A stretch of DNA of 64,000 bases from Branchinecta lynchi (Eukaryota; Arthropoda; Branchiopoda; Anostraca; Branchinectidae). The notes under the pieces were generated by a model. The model worked only from the letters and a program-made list of their open reading frames with translations, ran no database searches and was not told where the DNA came from. A program made the translations under genes and the position numbers. Location: positions 27,546,533 to 27,610,532 of the forward strand of contig JAKZAP010000001.1 of the NCBI GenBank assembly GCA_023053575.1, written 5' to 3'. Positions 43,002-55,192 of the stretch are shown here, in pieces. Every line of letters begins with the position of its first letter. The stretch's first letter is position 1.

Positions 43002-45924
43002 AGAAAAAAGAATCTTGTCCATACGTATGTATTCATAGATATGGGTGTTACTTCGTTAATAAAATAAAATACGTTGCTTTGTTACTCCGCTATTCAAGAA
43101 TAATTGATTTTCAAATACCGGACTTTCTTATTGGATTTGTGGTACCTCTATGAGGTAGTACTTGCATTGCATGCTTGAAGAAAACGATTGGGGAGACCGT
43201 GCATTACGATTTTGCTTTTTGAACATTAATTATACCAAAAGATTTCTAGAGAACACCACTAGGTCTATCCTGAATATGGAGTGGTTTAAACTGGATGACG
43301 GGTATGGTCCTCAGTGTATCATAGAATTTGTCTAGCATGGACCATTTGATTTTACCTTTACTTACAGTGGTAAATATCGCTTTTTATCGTCAAATACTTC
43401 AGAAACTAGCCCAAAATATTTTGTTTTTTTAAGAATGTAAATTGGTTAAGAAATCACTGAATGAAAACATATCAAATCTCGCTCGGTAAACTGATTTTCC
43501 TATTTTTATTTACATTAGATTTAAGACGAAAAACGTCGTAAACAAGCCAGGATAGCTGAAATGACTGTCGAAACGCAGTCACAAGCTAAGCTCAGCTGAA
43601 GTTGTTTTCTCACAATTTTCTTTTTTCATCAACAATTTGTAGCCAAAGAAAACCACAAATAGCAGAATTTGGTTACAAAATGGTGTCAAATTAGCTAATG
43701 TAGCGATTACACGGACAAGTAATTCCATCCGGTAGAAAGGAATTCTGGTTGATCCCGCTTCTGAAGACGGCAAAAAAAAGAGTCTACCGGGACGGGAATT
43801 CTTTTCAAGATGAACAGAATTCCGGTCTACCTGAAGAAATCTCGTCGGAGGCGATGGGGAAAATAAAAAAAAAAATATCTAGCCAACAATTGACATTTTA
43901 TCTGTTGGCTATTGGATGGCATATCTGAGCACGAATTGTATTCTAGTAGGTATAAACCTTCGTTAGATCACTCGGTGGGAAAGAAGTCCTAGAGCATGTC
44001 TGAGAACGACGAGAGGCTGAACTCAAGTTCTTTGTTCTAGCAGCTCCTTTCCTCTTTTCGTCGATCGTAAGCAACAAGAGGCAGAGCAGGTCTGCGCAAA
44101 AAGGGTGCCAGAAGGCATGAAACGGCTTATAGGGATTCTATAATGCAGACCTGCTCTGTCCTCGTTACTTACCGATTGACTATAACAAGGAACAGAACCG
44201 CAAGAACTGGGAATTAATTCGTCGGAGCAAGTACGAAAGAATAGCGGTCCTGCCAGGGGCGTCACGGCGAGGGGGGGGGACGCCCTCCTAATGCTGTCGG
44301 CCAGTCGGTAAAAAAAAAGAACCGAGTCGGCGCGAACCACCGCGATTTTTTGTCAAAACAGTTGATTTTTTTCAAGAAAACCGTCGGTTTCTCTGAGAAT
44401 CAGTCGACTTTTCCTAAGAAAACAGTCGGTAAAAATTACCAGTCAGTCGGTAAATGCCTTGCCCCCCCCCCCCAACATTTTGGCTAGCAACACCTTTGGG
44501 TCCTGCCTTTGTTGTGAGAGGACGTGCAGTAAACTTGAGCCCAACAGACTTAAGAGAACTTAATGGAAAAGGGTCGTGTGCGGAAACGATCTAAAACTCG
44601 GAGCAAGTTACTAAAAGAAGGACTGACTATTACGGTTCATCTCTACGGGTTTTTGGCCTCGTAGCCAACCTCTTTGTGTGTCATTTAACTGTGAATTCAC
44701 TGAAAAATATGGATTGTGGGAGGGATTTTCTTTTTCTCTATATACTCCAGTATGACGTTCAGAATATCTACGGCCGTCCTCACAACGCGAAATTCTATTA
44801 TGCCGCGAAAAAATTGGCTTTTCAGTGGCCATAATAATTCATAACTCCAGTTTTCCAACTGCCAGAGGAGTCATCTTGCGTCAGATTTGCTCATTATTTT
44901 ACCTTTCTTCGGGTCTAAATTAAATGGTGTGTCGAAATCTTGTTTCTTGAGTTTTTTATGATAATTGTTGTGCCTATCCTCCAAAACAAGAGATCCTGAA
45001 ATACATATACCTCTGTAACAGTTCAGATTTTACCGGAAACTTACCGAACATTTGTGATTTTGTCAGTTCGATGGTCTAGTTTACGTAAACTCCACCTAGT
45101 GAATTAAGTTCACCTAGTTTAACCACAAAAGCTGTGCCAATGGAAGAAAAACGGTATATAGCGGATCATTTCCATATGGTCTACACTGGATGGTCAATAC
45201 TAGACTATTAAAGTTTAACCGAAAAGGGCTAGGATACGACAGTCTAGTTACCCATCACTTGTTCGCTTAAATAATCTTGAAAACCCGATGAAAAAGCGTT
45301 TGTTTGTTTTTCTGATATTTCCAAATAATCGATTATCCCATTGTGCTTGCCGCTCTTCCCGTTCTTGTGATATCTCTATGGTGCCTGGAACATTTGGCAA
45401 CAACACCAGCAGCAAACGAGTAAATAAATTGTGTATCAAATAAAGAAAGAAGTGTCTGCAGTCACTAGCCAAAAACTAGTGCTAGCTAGTGAGGTGTCTT
45501 GTGTAGTGATAGTTTAGTGATTTTCGCGGGCGAATTGTGGACGGATTCACCATGGGAAAGCGTCCACATTCCCAACGTCCCTACTGAAGACTATTGTGGA
45601 CAGAATGAAAATCCCCAATAGGTGTTGTAATAATTCAATGTATTTGAATCTAAGATGTAAAAATAAGTTGCCTGTTCAGTTAAACTTTAATGATCCAGTA
45701 TATGCCCCACCGAAATAGGTCATAAGCTCGGGAGCTTTACTTGGCTTTGCGTGTTTACTTTTAGTTCGTTTGATCGCATCCGCAAACTATTCTTCTTCTT
45801 TCGTCATCTTATGCAGCGTTTACAAGTAGAGGAAAACTTGAAGAGAATCCGGTCTCGGTGACAAGACAATGTTTACACACAGAGGGAAAAAACTATTTCT
45901 TCAAGCCAGAAAATCTGACAACCA
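43002..45924. other. No certain gene; dispersed-repeat copies
   Basis: 43140-43240 and 44757-44838 are fragments of the repeat at 193-372. 44253-44475 starts CAGGGGCGTC and carries repeated CAGTCGGTAAAA motifs with poly-G and poly-C runs (hAT-like start, unproven). Minus-strand frames at 43773-43579 and 45472-45248 have some protein-like composition, but no family or splice support. Confidence 0.35.
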
Positions 45925-46829
45925 AGTTCAGAGATACCTCTATAAGCCATATCTATTTTGACGATACTGACCGAGACTTCCTGCTTTACTTCTGCCAAGT
46001 TTCCGGTTTCACCCGAATTCCTAGCGAATTACTAGTCCAGCAAAAGAAAAAAAATTCAAAAACAAATCCAGCGTATCTCCTTATCCCTAGAGAGCATCTA
46101 ATCAACTTTGAATAAAAGTTGTGTGATTGTCATATACAGACTCAGCCTCTCTTCTTACCCCTTAATCTGTCATCTAATCGAACTTTTGCTTTTAACAGAT
46201 TTTCCGGTTTTGGCCGGATTCCGGGAGAACTAGTTGTCCGGCAAGATAATGGTTTTCACCACCGTGTTCAGCATGTCTTTTTACCTCTAAAGTGAACACA
46301 AATGAAACTTTTACTTTCAACCAACTTTCCGGGTTTCGCCGGATTCCGGACGAACTACTTGTTCAGCGAGAAAATGATTTTCACCATCGTGTTTAGCATG
46401 TCTTCTTACCTCGAAATCGACCATTTAATCAACTTCAAATAAACTTTAATTTTAACCAACTTTCCGTTTTTTGCCGGATTCCGTACAAACTACTTGTTCG
46501 GCCAGAAAATAGTTTTCACTATCGTGCTCAGCATGTCTTGTTATCTCATAATCGACTATCACATTAGCTGTTTAAAAATATTTTGTTTGTCCTTTAATTT
46601 GAACCCCCTTCCCCACCCCTAAATGTAGAGCTACATAGCCCATCTATGAACTTGACCTTACCCTTGACCCAATGAATCCTCACAACAAGTTTCATCAAAA
46701 TATCTCATTCCCTTCGAGAGTGATCGTGCTGACAGACGGACGGACAGACGGACGGACAGGCAGACAGACGGACAGACGGACAACTTTTGCGATGTCATAG
46801 GTATCCACTTAGGTTTTGGGATCCCAAAA
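45925..46829 (+). mobile_element. Family B element
   Basis: Lacks the 5' tip. Carries four or five core units (GGCCGGATTCCGG, AAAATGGTTTTCACCACCGTG, CAGCATGTCTTTTTACC) and the full 3' domain: CCCTAAATGTAGAGC, AAGTTTCATCAAAATATC, a long GACGGACAGACGG tract and TTTTGCGATGTCATAGG. It ends TTTTGGGATCCCAAAA (46814-46829). Confidence 0.85.
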
Positions 46830-47235
46830 AGAAGAAGAAAAGCCATAAGCCGTCGAATCACACTACTGTCGGTCAAAGTCGATTTAGACTTCATCAAATG
46901 CATTGCAAAAACAGAAACAAAAAAGCGTGGCTGTGTCATGAATCCTACAAGAATTTTATTTAATCCTGAGATGGCAAAGAGTTTGCAATCCAGGACCGAG
47001 AAGAAAGCCATAGATTATGCTAACCATGTCATCGAAAAGAAGTGACGTACAAGAGACGAGCTGAAACACGTGGCAAAAGGGAAGCAGACTTAACCCACGT
47101 TGATGCTTCTTTTGATCTCTAAAACGTGTTTTCGCCTCCTTACTTTGATGGAATGCTTATACGATTTTCTAGTTAATAGCATGCAAGTGCCACAAGGTCA
47201 TTGCTTATGAAACCCAAACCCGGTGCGGTTACTGG
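46830..47235. other. No gene seen between two family B elements
   Basis: About 400 bp of unique-looking sequence lies between a forward and a reverse family B copy. The minus-strand frame across 47011-46658 is mostly family B. Confidence 0.4.
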
Positions 47236-47830
47236 TTTTGGGATCCTATTTAGGGATACCCATGACGTCGCAAAAGTTGTCCGTCTGTCAGCACGATAAC
47301 TCTCGAAGGGAATGAGATATTTTGATGAAACTTGGTGTGAAGAGTCTTTGGGTCAAGGGAAAGGTCAAGTTCGTAGTTGGGCTTTGTAGCTCTACATTTA
47401 GGGGTGGTTGAGGGGGTTCAGATTAAGGGGCTAGAAAATATTTTTAAATAGCTAATAAAATAATCGATTCAGGGGTAAGAAGACATGCTGAAGACGAATA
47501 TGAAAACCATTTTCTCTCCGAACAAGTAGTTCACCCAGAATCCGGTAAAATCGGAAAGTTTGTTATAAGTAAAAGTTTAATTTCTTAATTTTTTTTTTGC
47601 CCGACTGGTAGTTCCGGAATTCGGCCGAAACTGGAAATTTGACAGAAGTAAGGCAGGAAGTTTCGTTGAGTTTCGTCAGAATAGATATGACTTACAGGGG
47701 TTAACACGCATGCTGAATCCATATCTGAACTTGGTTTTCTTAGACGATTAGCTATTTGGCCTTAATCTTCTTCTAAATTTCAATAGTAAGATTGTTCAGG
47801 TAGGTCGTATACAAGACCCAGTTGCAACAG
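47236..47830 (-). mobile_element. Family B element (reverse), truncated
   Basis: Begins TTTTGGGATCC and GGGATACCCATGACGTCGCAAAAG, with the complement of the CAAGTTTCATC block and of CCCTAAATGTAG. Two or three core units follow (GTAAGAAGACATGCTGAAG at about 47475). It ends near ACAAGACCCAGTTG without the final GGGATCCC tip. Confidence 0.8.
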
Positions 47831-47956
47831 ATAGTAACAGAGGGGCTAACAAAATTGCCACATGCCACTGTGATTGGACTGAAGAAGTGGATCAACGGTG
47901 AAGTGTCCAGTCGATGAGTCTAGCCCATCAACCGTCACCCAATAGATGGTACCACA

Positions 47957-48291
47957 CAGAAGTTTCATAACAGACAAAAGAAGGATGAAGGATTCATAAC
48001 AGACAACACTTGGGATGTTATCTGCTGTGTTGGAAAACGTTATACAAGAAATGGTATGCGGAACGAGCATTGCCAGGAAGAGCCAAAAAAAGCATCTACT
48101 GACTTTTTTGTTTGTCGTCATGACGTCAGAAAATTCAGTAGATGCTTTTTGGGGATTTTTCGGCTTTTCCTGATGGCAACGCTTGTTCTGCATTACATTT
48201 TCGAACACAACAGACAAGATCCGAAGTGTTGTCTGTTATGTAATGTCTGTTGAAACCGCGCACCCTACTGTTGTCCGTTATGAAACTTCTG
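47957..48291. mobile_element. 335-bp foldback MITE, TSD ACA
   Basis: CAGAAGTTTCATAACAGACA at the left is inverted at the right end (GTCCGTTATGAAACTTCTG). The two halves match almost throughout (AAGCATCTACTGA / TCAGTAGATGCTTTTT near the centre), so the whole element folds into one long hairpin of about 150-bp arms. ACA flanks both edges (47954-47956, 48292-48294). Confidence 0.88.
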
Positions 48292-48616
48292 ACAGTGCAT
48301 TGCTGTACTGTGTTCTTCAGGAATGCAAAAATCTTGACAACATGAAAGTTAACTTTCTAATGGGCAGCCATTCTTGCAAAGCAGTTGACAGTAAGTTTAA
48401 ACTGAAGTCCACCTTTAAACAGTTTTAGAAAACATACGTGTAAATTTACACTCGAGGACAGTATGCAAATAATATATATGCGACAGAACTTACCTTTTAC
48501 ATTTCCTCAGCACCGACCTTCCTCGGGTTTGACTTCAAAGACTGAATTCATTTTAATTAACCTCAGTTCTGCGTCTCGAAACCGAATGACTGAAATACTC
48601 TATATGACTTTTTTTT

Positions 48617-49422
48617 TGCGGAGTACCGCAAGGTACTATTTTAGGTCCTTTGCTGTTTCTCGTCATGGTTAATGATCTAGCAAGTTCATTTCCTGACCGA
48701 TGGAAGTATGTTGACGATCTCTCGCTGTTGAAGGTTTGTCGGGGAATATTGAAAGTTCTGCACAAGCATTTACTGACAACATTTGTGATGAAGCTGCTGC
48801 TGAAGAAATGGTGGTTAACATAGACAAGTCAGTTGTACTGACTATTAACTTTTTAAAAAGCACTCTAGAGTTTTCCCCGATTGATTCAGAAGTTACTGAA
48901 ATTAAGCTCCTGGGGATCTACATAACAAGTGATATGGAATTTGGTAAACAGGTCGCTGTACTGCTTAAGAAAGGTGACATGTGCCTTCGATCGCTTAAGC
49001 TTTTGTCGCGGTATAGGGTCCCCACAGATAAAGTAATACTATTTTTCATTTGTTTCATCCGCCCCATCCTTGAATATTGTTGTCCCGTCTGGCATTTCGG
49101 ACCACCGGTGATCAGTCAGTCGGACGAGCTGAAGAGAATTCAATATCGTGCTCTTCTTGTCTGCTCGAAATCCCCTATAGTCCCGTACATTCGGCTTTTA
49201 AAGGAGTTTGATTTAGATAGACCTGCAAATCATCGTCTCAAGTTATCGACAGTTCTTGGTACTAAAATCCTTGAGAATCCCGTCCTCCGTGACATCCTCC
49301 CGCCGGATTTCAGCGCTGAGAGGGTGAGGCCAGCAAGAGCGGTCGCTTTACCAGTACCGAAATTACAACCCCACGGCCCACACGCACAGTCACACTCGTT
49401 ACGTGAACAGCTTTGTGCCTAG
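48617..49422 (+). pseudogene. Decayed LINE reverse transcriptase, palm to C-terminus
   Basis: Starts with RT motif B (CGVPQGTILGPLLFLVMVNDL at 48617) and reaches the catalytic YVDD (48707-48718). A frame change near 48725 follows. The second frame (48736-49422, ending TAG) carries the thumb and C-terminal region: IKLLGIYITSDMEFGKQV, CFIRPILEYCCPVWH, QSDELKRIQYRAL and RDILPPDF. The upstream fingers and endonuclease are gone. CR1/L2-like by motif style; inactive. Confidence 0.87.
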
Positions 49423-49499
49423 TTTCATAAAATTTTATAATAACAAGAATGAATTGCAAATGACTTTAGTGTTGTTCTGTGTTAGCTTTCGTAATCATA

Positions 49500-50350
49500 T
49501 AGTTTTCGTATAAAGTTTTACTGCAAGTTTCATCCCGATCGCTCCACTCTGAGAGTTTCACACGATTTCCGATTCTCCCCTCCAACTCCCCCCCCCCCAG
49601 ATTTGTCGGATCCGGCCTAGACTTGAAATAAGACATCTAAGACACGAGATCTTTCCAGATATCAATCTTCATTAAGATCCAACCACCCGTTCGAAAGTTA
49701 TGGATGTCCCTATTTTCCGGATTCCACCATCTCCCCCTCCCCCCACGATATTCGGATCAGGCAAGTGACTATTTCCAAGTTAGTTTGATCGGGTCCCTGA
49801 TACGCCTGCCAAGTTTTATCGTCCTAGCCCACCTGGAAGTACATTAACTACAGATCGCCGGAATTCCGGACCCCTCCCCTCCAACTCCCCAGACAGTGTT
49901 CGAATCCGGTCCAGTTCTGTCAGTGATGTATCTAGAGCTTATGCTTGTTCTTACCACAAAGTTTCATCCCGATCGCTCCACTCTGAGAGTTTCACACGAT
50001 TTCCGGTTCCCCCCTCCTACTCCCCCCCCAGATTCATCGGATCCGGTCCGGACTCCAAATGAGACACCTGAGACACGAGATCTTTCCAGATATCAAGTTT
50101 GATTATGATCCAATCACCCGTTCGAAAGTTATGAATGTCCCTGATTTCCGGATTCCACCACCTCCCCCTCCCCCCACGATGGTCGGATCAAGCAAGTGAC
50201 TATTTCCAAGCTAGTTTGGTCGGATTCTTGATATGCCTGCCAAGTTGCATCGTCCTAGCATATCTGGAAGTACCCTAACTCGCAAACAACGGACTAACCG
50301 ACCGACCGACCGAAATGTGATCGGCACTTGGCCGGAAGGCAAGTGCCATA
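49500..50350 (+). mobile_element. Family A element, 5'-truncated
   Basis: Two rounds of monomers (CAAGTTTCATCCCGATCGCTCC at 49531, AAAGTTTCATCCCGATCGCTCC at 49959) with poly-C tracts lead to the 3' end: GGAAGTACCCTAACTCGC, ACCGACCGACCG, GTGATC. It finishes with the hairpin GGCACTTG / CAAGTGCC (50323-50330, 50340-50347). Family C begins immediately after it. Confidence 0.85.
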
Positions 50351-50351
50351 C

Positions 50352-53300
50352 AAACTAGACCTACGTTGCCTGGGCAACGTAAAGTGTTGCGAGAGCAACA
50401 CTTTGGTTTTGTTTCGTCGCTAACGGTTAAATGCTGAATTTGTCAACCCATCGAGGTTTTCAAAATGGTAGGTTCCAATCCACGAAGAATATTTTCTGAA
50501 CTGTTGACCCAATCTGTAATCACATGGTTATCCTTGTGCGTTGAAACAAAAAGAATGTCGGAAGTAAGGACTAAATTGACTTTGCAGCCTGTTGAACTTT
50601 ATCCTTTTCAATCGTAGACACCGTAACCTAGACATCATAACCTAGTTGGCATTATAAAGCTATCCATAGCTTTTTAGTTCAAAATACCAAGACACCTTTA
50701 CTAATTATTGCGATATATATCTTTGATTTACATCATCATTTGTATCCGTTGTCTTAACACTTAATTCTAGGTTACAGTGGAAGCCCACAACCACAGACCA
50801 TTCTAGCATTTCATGAAAATGGCAATGCTTTAGCAACCAATTCTTGAACGACAACATGAACCAAACTTTTCTTATCATAAAAATAAACCGGAAACATAAT
50901 AGGTACACATACTAGGAAACGTCGGAAGCCTCTCATCGCCGAAGATGATTATAGTATAATCGCCAACTGTTAGTTCCTGACTTGTCTCACAGTTGGGTTC
51001 CACCTATTCTTTGTTTGAGTGTGTATCCTACCACTAAAGTTGTCAACCCCTCAAAGACTTAATTCTAAGTAACAGTGAAAGACCACGGAGACTTGTTTTC
51101 TTACCCTCAGATTTAAAGAAATCGAATAAAATGTGCACCAATTTGCACTAGTTTCTAGCCCCTCTGAACCCCTTCTAGCAACCGACTCCTACGAAGAAGT
51201 CCGTCTCCCCGTAATCGACATAGTACCAAGAATAAATAAGGGAAGAATTGAGAACTCACATAACCTTGATGTCAGCATCCTGAATATTTTTTGGTCCGCT
51301 ATTATTTACCGGGGGTGGAGCCTGGGTGGAGCTTCGCGTGTTGCCTCTTGGAGTATTAAGTGTTACCTCCAAGGAAAAGTGATGAAGCAGTCAGAAAAGG
51401 CGGGAAATTCAAACAGTGATTCTGAAGATAATGCAAATGGAAACGACTTTTCAATCTCGGGTCAGATTTGCAATATGAAGCTTATGTTATCACGACCCTT
51501 CACAAAGACGGTGAAGCCCAAGGGAATGCGGCGTTTGATGACTCAGGGGAGCAATTAAGCAACTTGAACGCTGAAGCATAGACCCAACAGGCAAGCATTT
51601 AGTTCAGATTCAATAGGATCAGACTGATCATTGTAATTTTATTTTGGTCTTCTCAGGACTGTAAAGATTCGCATCTAGAACATAACAATTTAAAGTTTTT
51701 AGTTGTCGAAATGTACTCAATGAGTTATTATGTTTTGTTTTTAAGTTGTACTGTCTGCACAAAATTTAGTTCACATCAATTTCTCGTGTAGTTGCGAAAC
51801 AGAGTAGGCTGTAAACTATTTCCTAATTTTAAATTAACGGTTGCTGATTGTAAGATATCTTTTAAGACGTCTCAATTTGTGGAAACGACTTATTATTCTT
51901 GGTAAAAAATGTGTATCATTATCTCGGATAGTTGCACTTTACATCTGGCTATATTTGTCTTTGTCTATGCTAATAACAGTCCGCTTTTTCATCATCGTTT
52001 TTTTTTACATTACTATGTTTTTGCATGATTCAAATTCGAATTTTGGGCATAGCTGACCAACTATACCCAAAGAGTTGTTATGTTTTGTTTTAAGTTGTAC
52101 ACTGTACACAAAATTAGTTCATAGCATTTCTCGGATAGTTGGTAAAACAGTTGGGTTGAAGTATTTCCTAATTTTAAATTAATGACTGATCATGGAAATT
52201 GACAACTATACGATATCATTCAAAACGTCTACATTTGAGATACAACTTATTATTGTTGGTCCAAATGTATATCATTATCTCGGGTAGTTGGCTAAATGTT
52301 TCATTATCTATCCTATTAAAACTTTTTTCTTTCATCACCATGAACCTGCCAGCCATGGAGATTACATGAATATTTTTGTGTGAAAAAAAGAAGAAGTAAA
52401 TCTTACTTCCCACTTTTCCAGAGACGGATGTTCTACCTGACTTTTTAAGCCTAGAGTAAAAACATTTGGAAGCATGTCCCTTCCTTCTTTAAACTTGTAC
52501 TATTCAGTCCAAATCGGTCCTTTTCTGCCGGATTGTACATCACTTCTATCATCTCACTGTACTTTAGCCCCTTATCTCGTCTTTTAAACTAGTGGTACGG
52601 TAGCTGCGATTTAATTGTCGAGCATACGGCAAAATGTCGGCCTTTTTCTGTATAATTTGAATTCGACGCACTTTCTTGACACGGAGAACGGCGATCAGAA
52701 GAAGCAGCGCCAATAATTACTCTGTGGTCGGGACAGGCGCCTAGTAGGCTCCACTCGCGATACTTGAGAATCGGGCAGAAAGACACGTCGGATGATTCAA
52801 GTCTTCCCAATTCTTCCCTTATTTATTCTTGATAGTACCAAACTGATTTCAATTCAAATACACCAAAAACAAGGAATAGGATTAATAGCTACACCAACTA
52901 GCAAAAGTTACAAGCTACTCGTCGCCGGAAAGGATTATGCTCTAACAGTCGACTTTTGCTTACAAGTGAAAAAAAAAAAACAACAGAATATCGGAAGTAG
53001 GGACTAAATTGACTTTTGCAGCCAGATGGACTTTATCCTTTTCAATCGTAGACATCGTGACTGGTGAAAACTTGGAACATTATCTTCTGTGATCTAGTTG
53101 TTATTATAAAGCTATCCGTAACTTTTCAAGATCAAAATACCATAGATGCCACTCAGCTAATTATTTCGAAACTATGTCGTTGTTTTACGTTATCATTTAT
53201 ATCCGTTGCGTTATACGACCGGCGGAAAACCCTCACCGCCGAAGATGATTCTGGTATAACAGCCGATTGTTGCTTACAAGAGTTAGAAGTCCCTGACATG

Positions 53301-54615
53301 TCTCACAATTGGGTTTCACTTATTCTTTGTTTGAGTTTGTACCCTCCCACTAAAGATGTCAACCCCTCAAAGACTTAACTCCATGTTACAGTGATAGACC
53401 AAGGAGACTGATTTTCTTACCCTAAGATTTATAGAGGTAAAACAATGTGCACCAATTTTCACAAGTTTCTAGCCCCTCATGAACCTCTTCTAGCAACCAA
53501 TTCTTACTTACAAGTCCAACTCCCCGTGACAGACATGGTACCAAATGGTTCTCACGATCAAAGAGGTACACAGGAAAGAAATAATACGATATTAGGTACA
53601 CCAACTACCAATGTTGCTAACCCCTCATCGCCGAAGATGATTATGGTCTAACATATGATGTTTGCTTACAAGTACTTGACATGTCTCACGATTGGGATCG
53701 GTCTGTTTTTGGTTTCAGTGTGTATCTCACTACTGAAGTTGTCAACCCCTCCAAACTTTCAAACTGTTGTATCTCATGAACGAATTTTTGCACCAAAAAA
53801 CAGATGACATATCCTTTGATCAGCTCATCGAGGCCTACCGAATGCCGTTCAAAAAAAAAATTCTATCTGTATTAGTTCAAAAATTTACTTTTTTGCCGTA
53901 GGCCAACTTTCTAATCTCACCACTTAGAAATGAGCAAAGGATAAGCTCTTATTTCTTCAGCATTGGGAGAACTTTTAAAGTTTAAGAGGAACATCTGATA
54001 TCATTTATCTACCCCACTCCCAAGTGTAAGAAATGGAATGATAAACTCAGTTGAAATCACGAATAGAAACGGGTAGAAACAATAGATGGCAGAACTTTCG
54101 GACCCGTGGGAAAATGACACTTTTTTATTCTATAAATTTTCTATTTGTCACTCAAAGAAGATGTATTGGCTGTGTGGCCAGGGAACTGCCGCGAAAATTT
54201 CGCACTTTATATTTTAGTCCATCTTCAGTTTAAAACTGGTGCTTCTCTGCTTGCCTACTAGAACGGAGCTTTCCACTCGAAAGCAGAAACATGGTTTGAT
54301 GAAACAAAAGTTTGGCTGCATAACTTCAGATAGTCCTCTCTGACATAGGCTATTCAGCTCCACTTTAGTTCACACACTGGAGGCTCTGGCTCAATTACAA
54401 GCAAAAACCATCCTTTTTGGCCCCAGGCATGAGTTCTACGGAGCTTTCCAAAATGTAATGTCATATTCATCAATCCGGCCTAAGGTCCACACTTCCCGTA
54501 AAAACCGCACAGGTTAGACCCTCACAATTTTCTGTGAATAAGCGTAGATCGGGGTGCTAGGAAAAAGAAGAAAAAAAAACACGACAAAACCAAAGTGTTG
54601 CTTTCGCAACAGAGT
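50352..54615 (+). repeat. Family C large repetitive element
   Basis: The left end has two adjacent hairpins: ACGTTGCC/GGCAACGT (50363-50380) and AAGTGTTGC/GCAACACTT (50382-50403). The right end near 54590 again has AAGTGTTGC..GCAACA. Inside, 50510-51240 recurs as 52960-53530 (GGAAGTA(A/G)GGACTAAATTGACTTT, GCCGAAGATGATT, GTTGTCAACCCCTC), with a third partial copy at 53625-53755. A minus-strand counterpart of the left tip lies at 58690-58790. The frame at 51133-51558 is mostly repeat, and no protein family was recognised. Confidence 0.65.
51715..52300 (+). repeat. Tandem duplication, period about 355 bp
   Basis: GAGTTATTATGTTTTG..TTTCCTAATTTTAAATTAA..ACTTATTATT..TATCATTATCTCGG occurs at about 51720-51950 and again at about 52074-52300 within family C. 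Similarity is roughly 80 percent by eye. Confidence 0.7.
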
Positions 54616-54736
54616 CACCATTAAACAAAACAGAAAAAATCGCAAATCTTGTGATCAATCTCCACCCATGACAACTCCGACGATATTAAGTAAGTAAGGT
54701 TTATTATACAAAAACTTGCTAGTGATCTAATTCTTA

Positions 54737-55192
54737 TTGTCTTTACAAAACGTCATTCTTTTTAACACTCGCAAGTTACATAACCATGACGGTACTGACC
54801 CTAACGTTATAGAGACATTTTATAGAAACTTGTGTATGACAAACGGCACGAACGTATTAATGTGCCTCTTCGTTTTGATTTTAACTGGCTTCAGCTTCAG
54901 CTGCGAACGCGTACGATTATTTACGGACGCATCAGGTGGAAGGATAGTACGGTGGACAGATGCAAGGACTTCTATAATCCTTACACCCTACATCATCCTG
55001 AAGCATTCATCAAGAAGCTCCCCACCGGAGACTTCAATGAAGTTCTCCCATTCACAACTATTTTGAACCTGCGCTCGGTTATCCTGGACATCATCCGTGG
55101 CGTTCCGCGATTCATCTTTATGAACTGTCAGTACCTGACTGGAGAAGTTAGTTCTCTAATGACATCTGATGGACTAACACTGATGGATTAGG
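54737..55192 (+). pseudogene. Unidentified coding-like sequence with a frame break
   Basis: Two overlapping frames look protein-like in series. 54737 to about 54830 reads NVILFNTRKLHNHDGTDPNV, then ETFYRNL. From about 54832 to TAG at 55192 a second frame reads RINVPLRFDFNWLQLQLRTR, IYGRIRWKDS, CKDFYNPYTLHHPEAFIKKL, and VILDIIRGVPRFIFMNCQYL near the end. A single-base frame change joins them. A splice is unlikely because the frames abut, though TTTTATAG before AAACTTG could also be read as an acceptor. I do not recognise the family. It could be a broken host exon or an old mobile-element gene. No Kozak-like start or promoter stands out. Confidence 0.45.
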
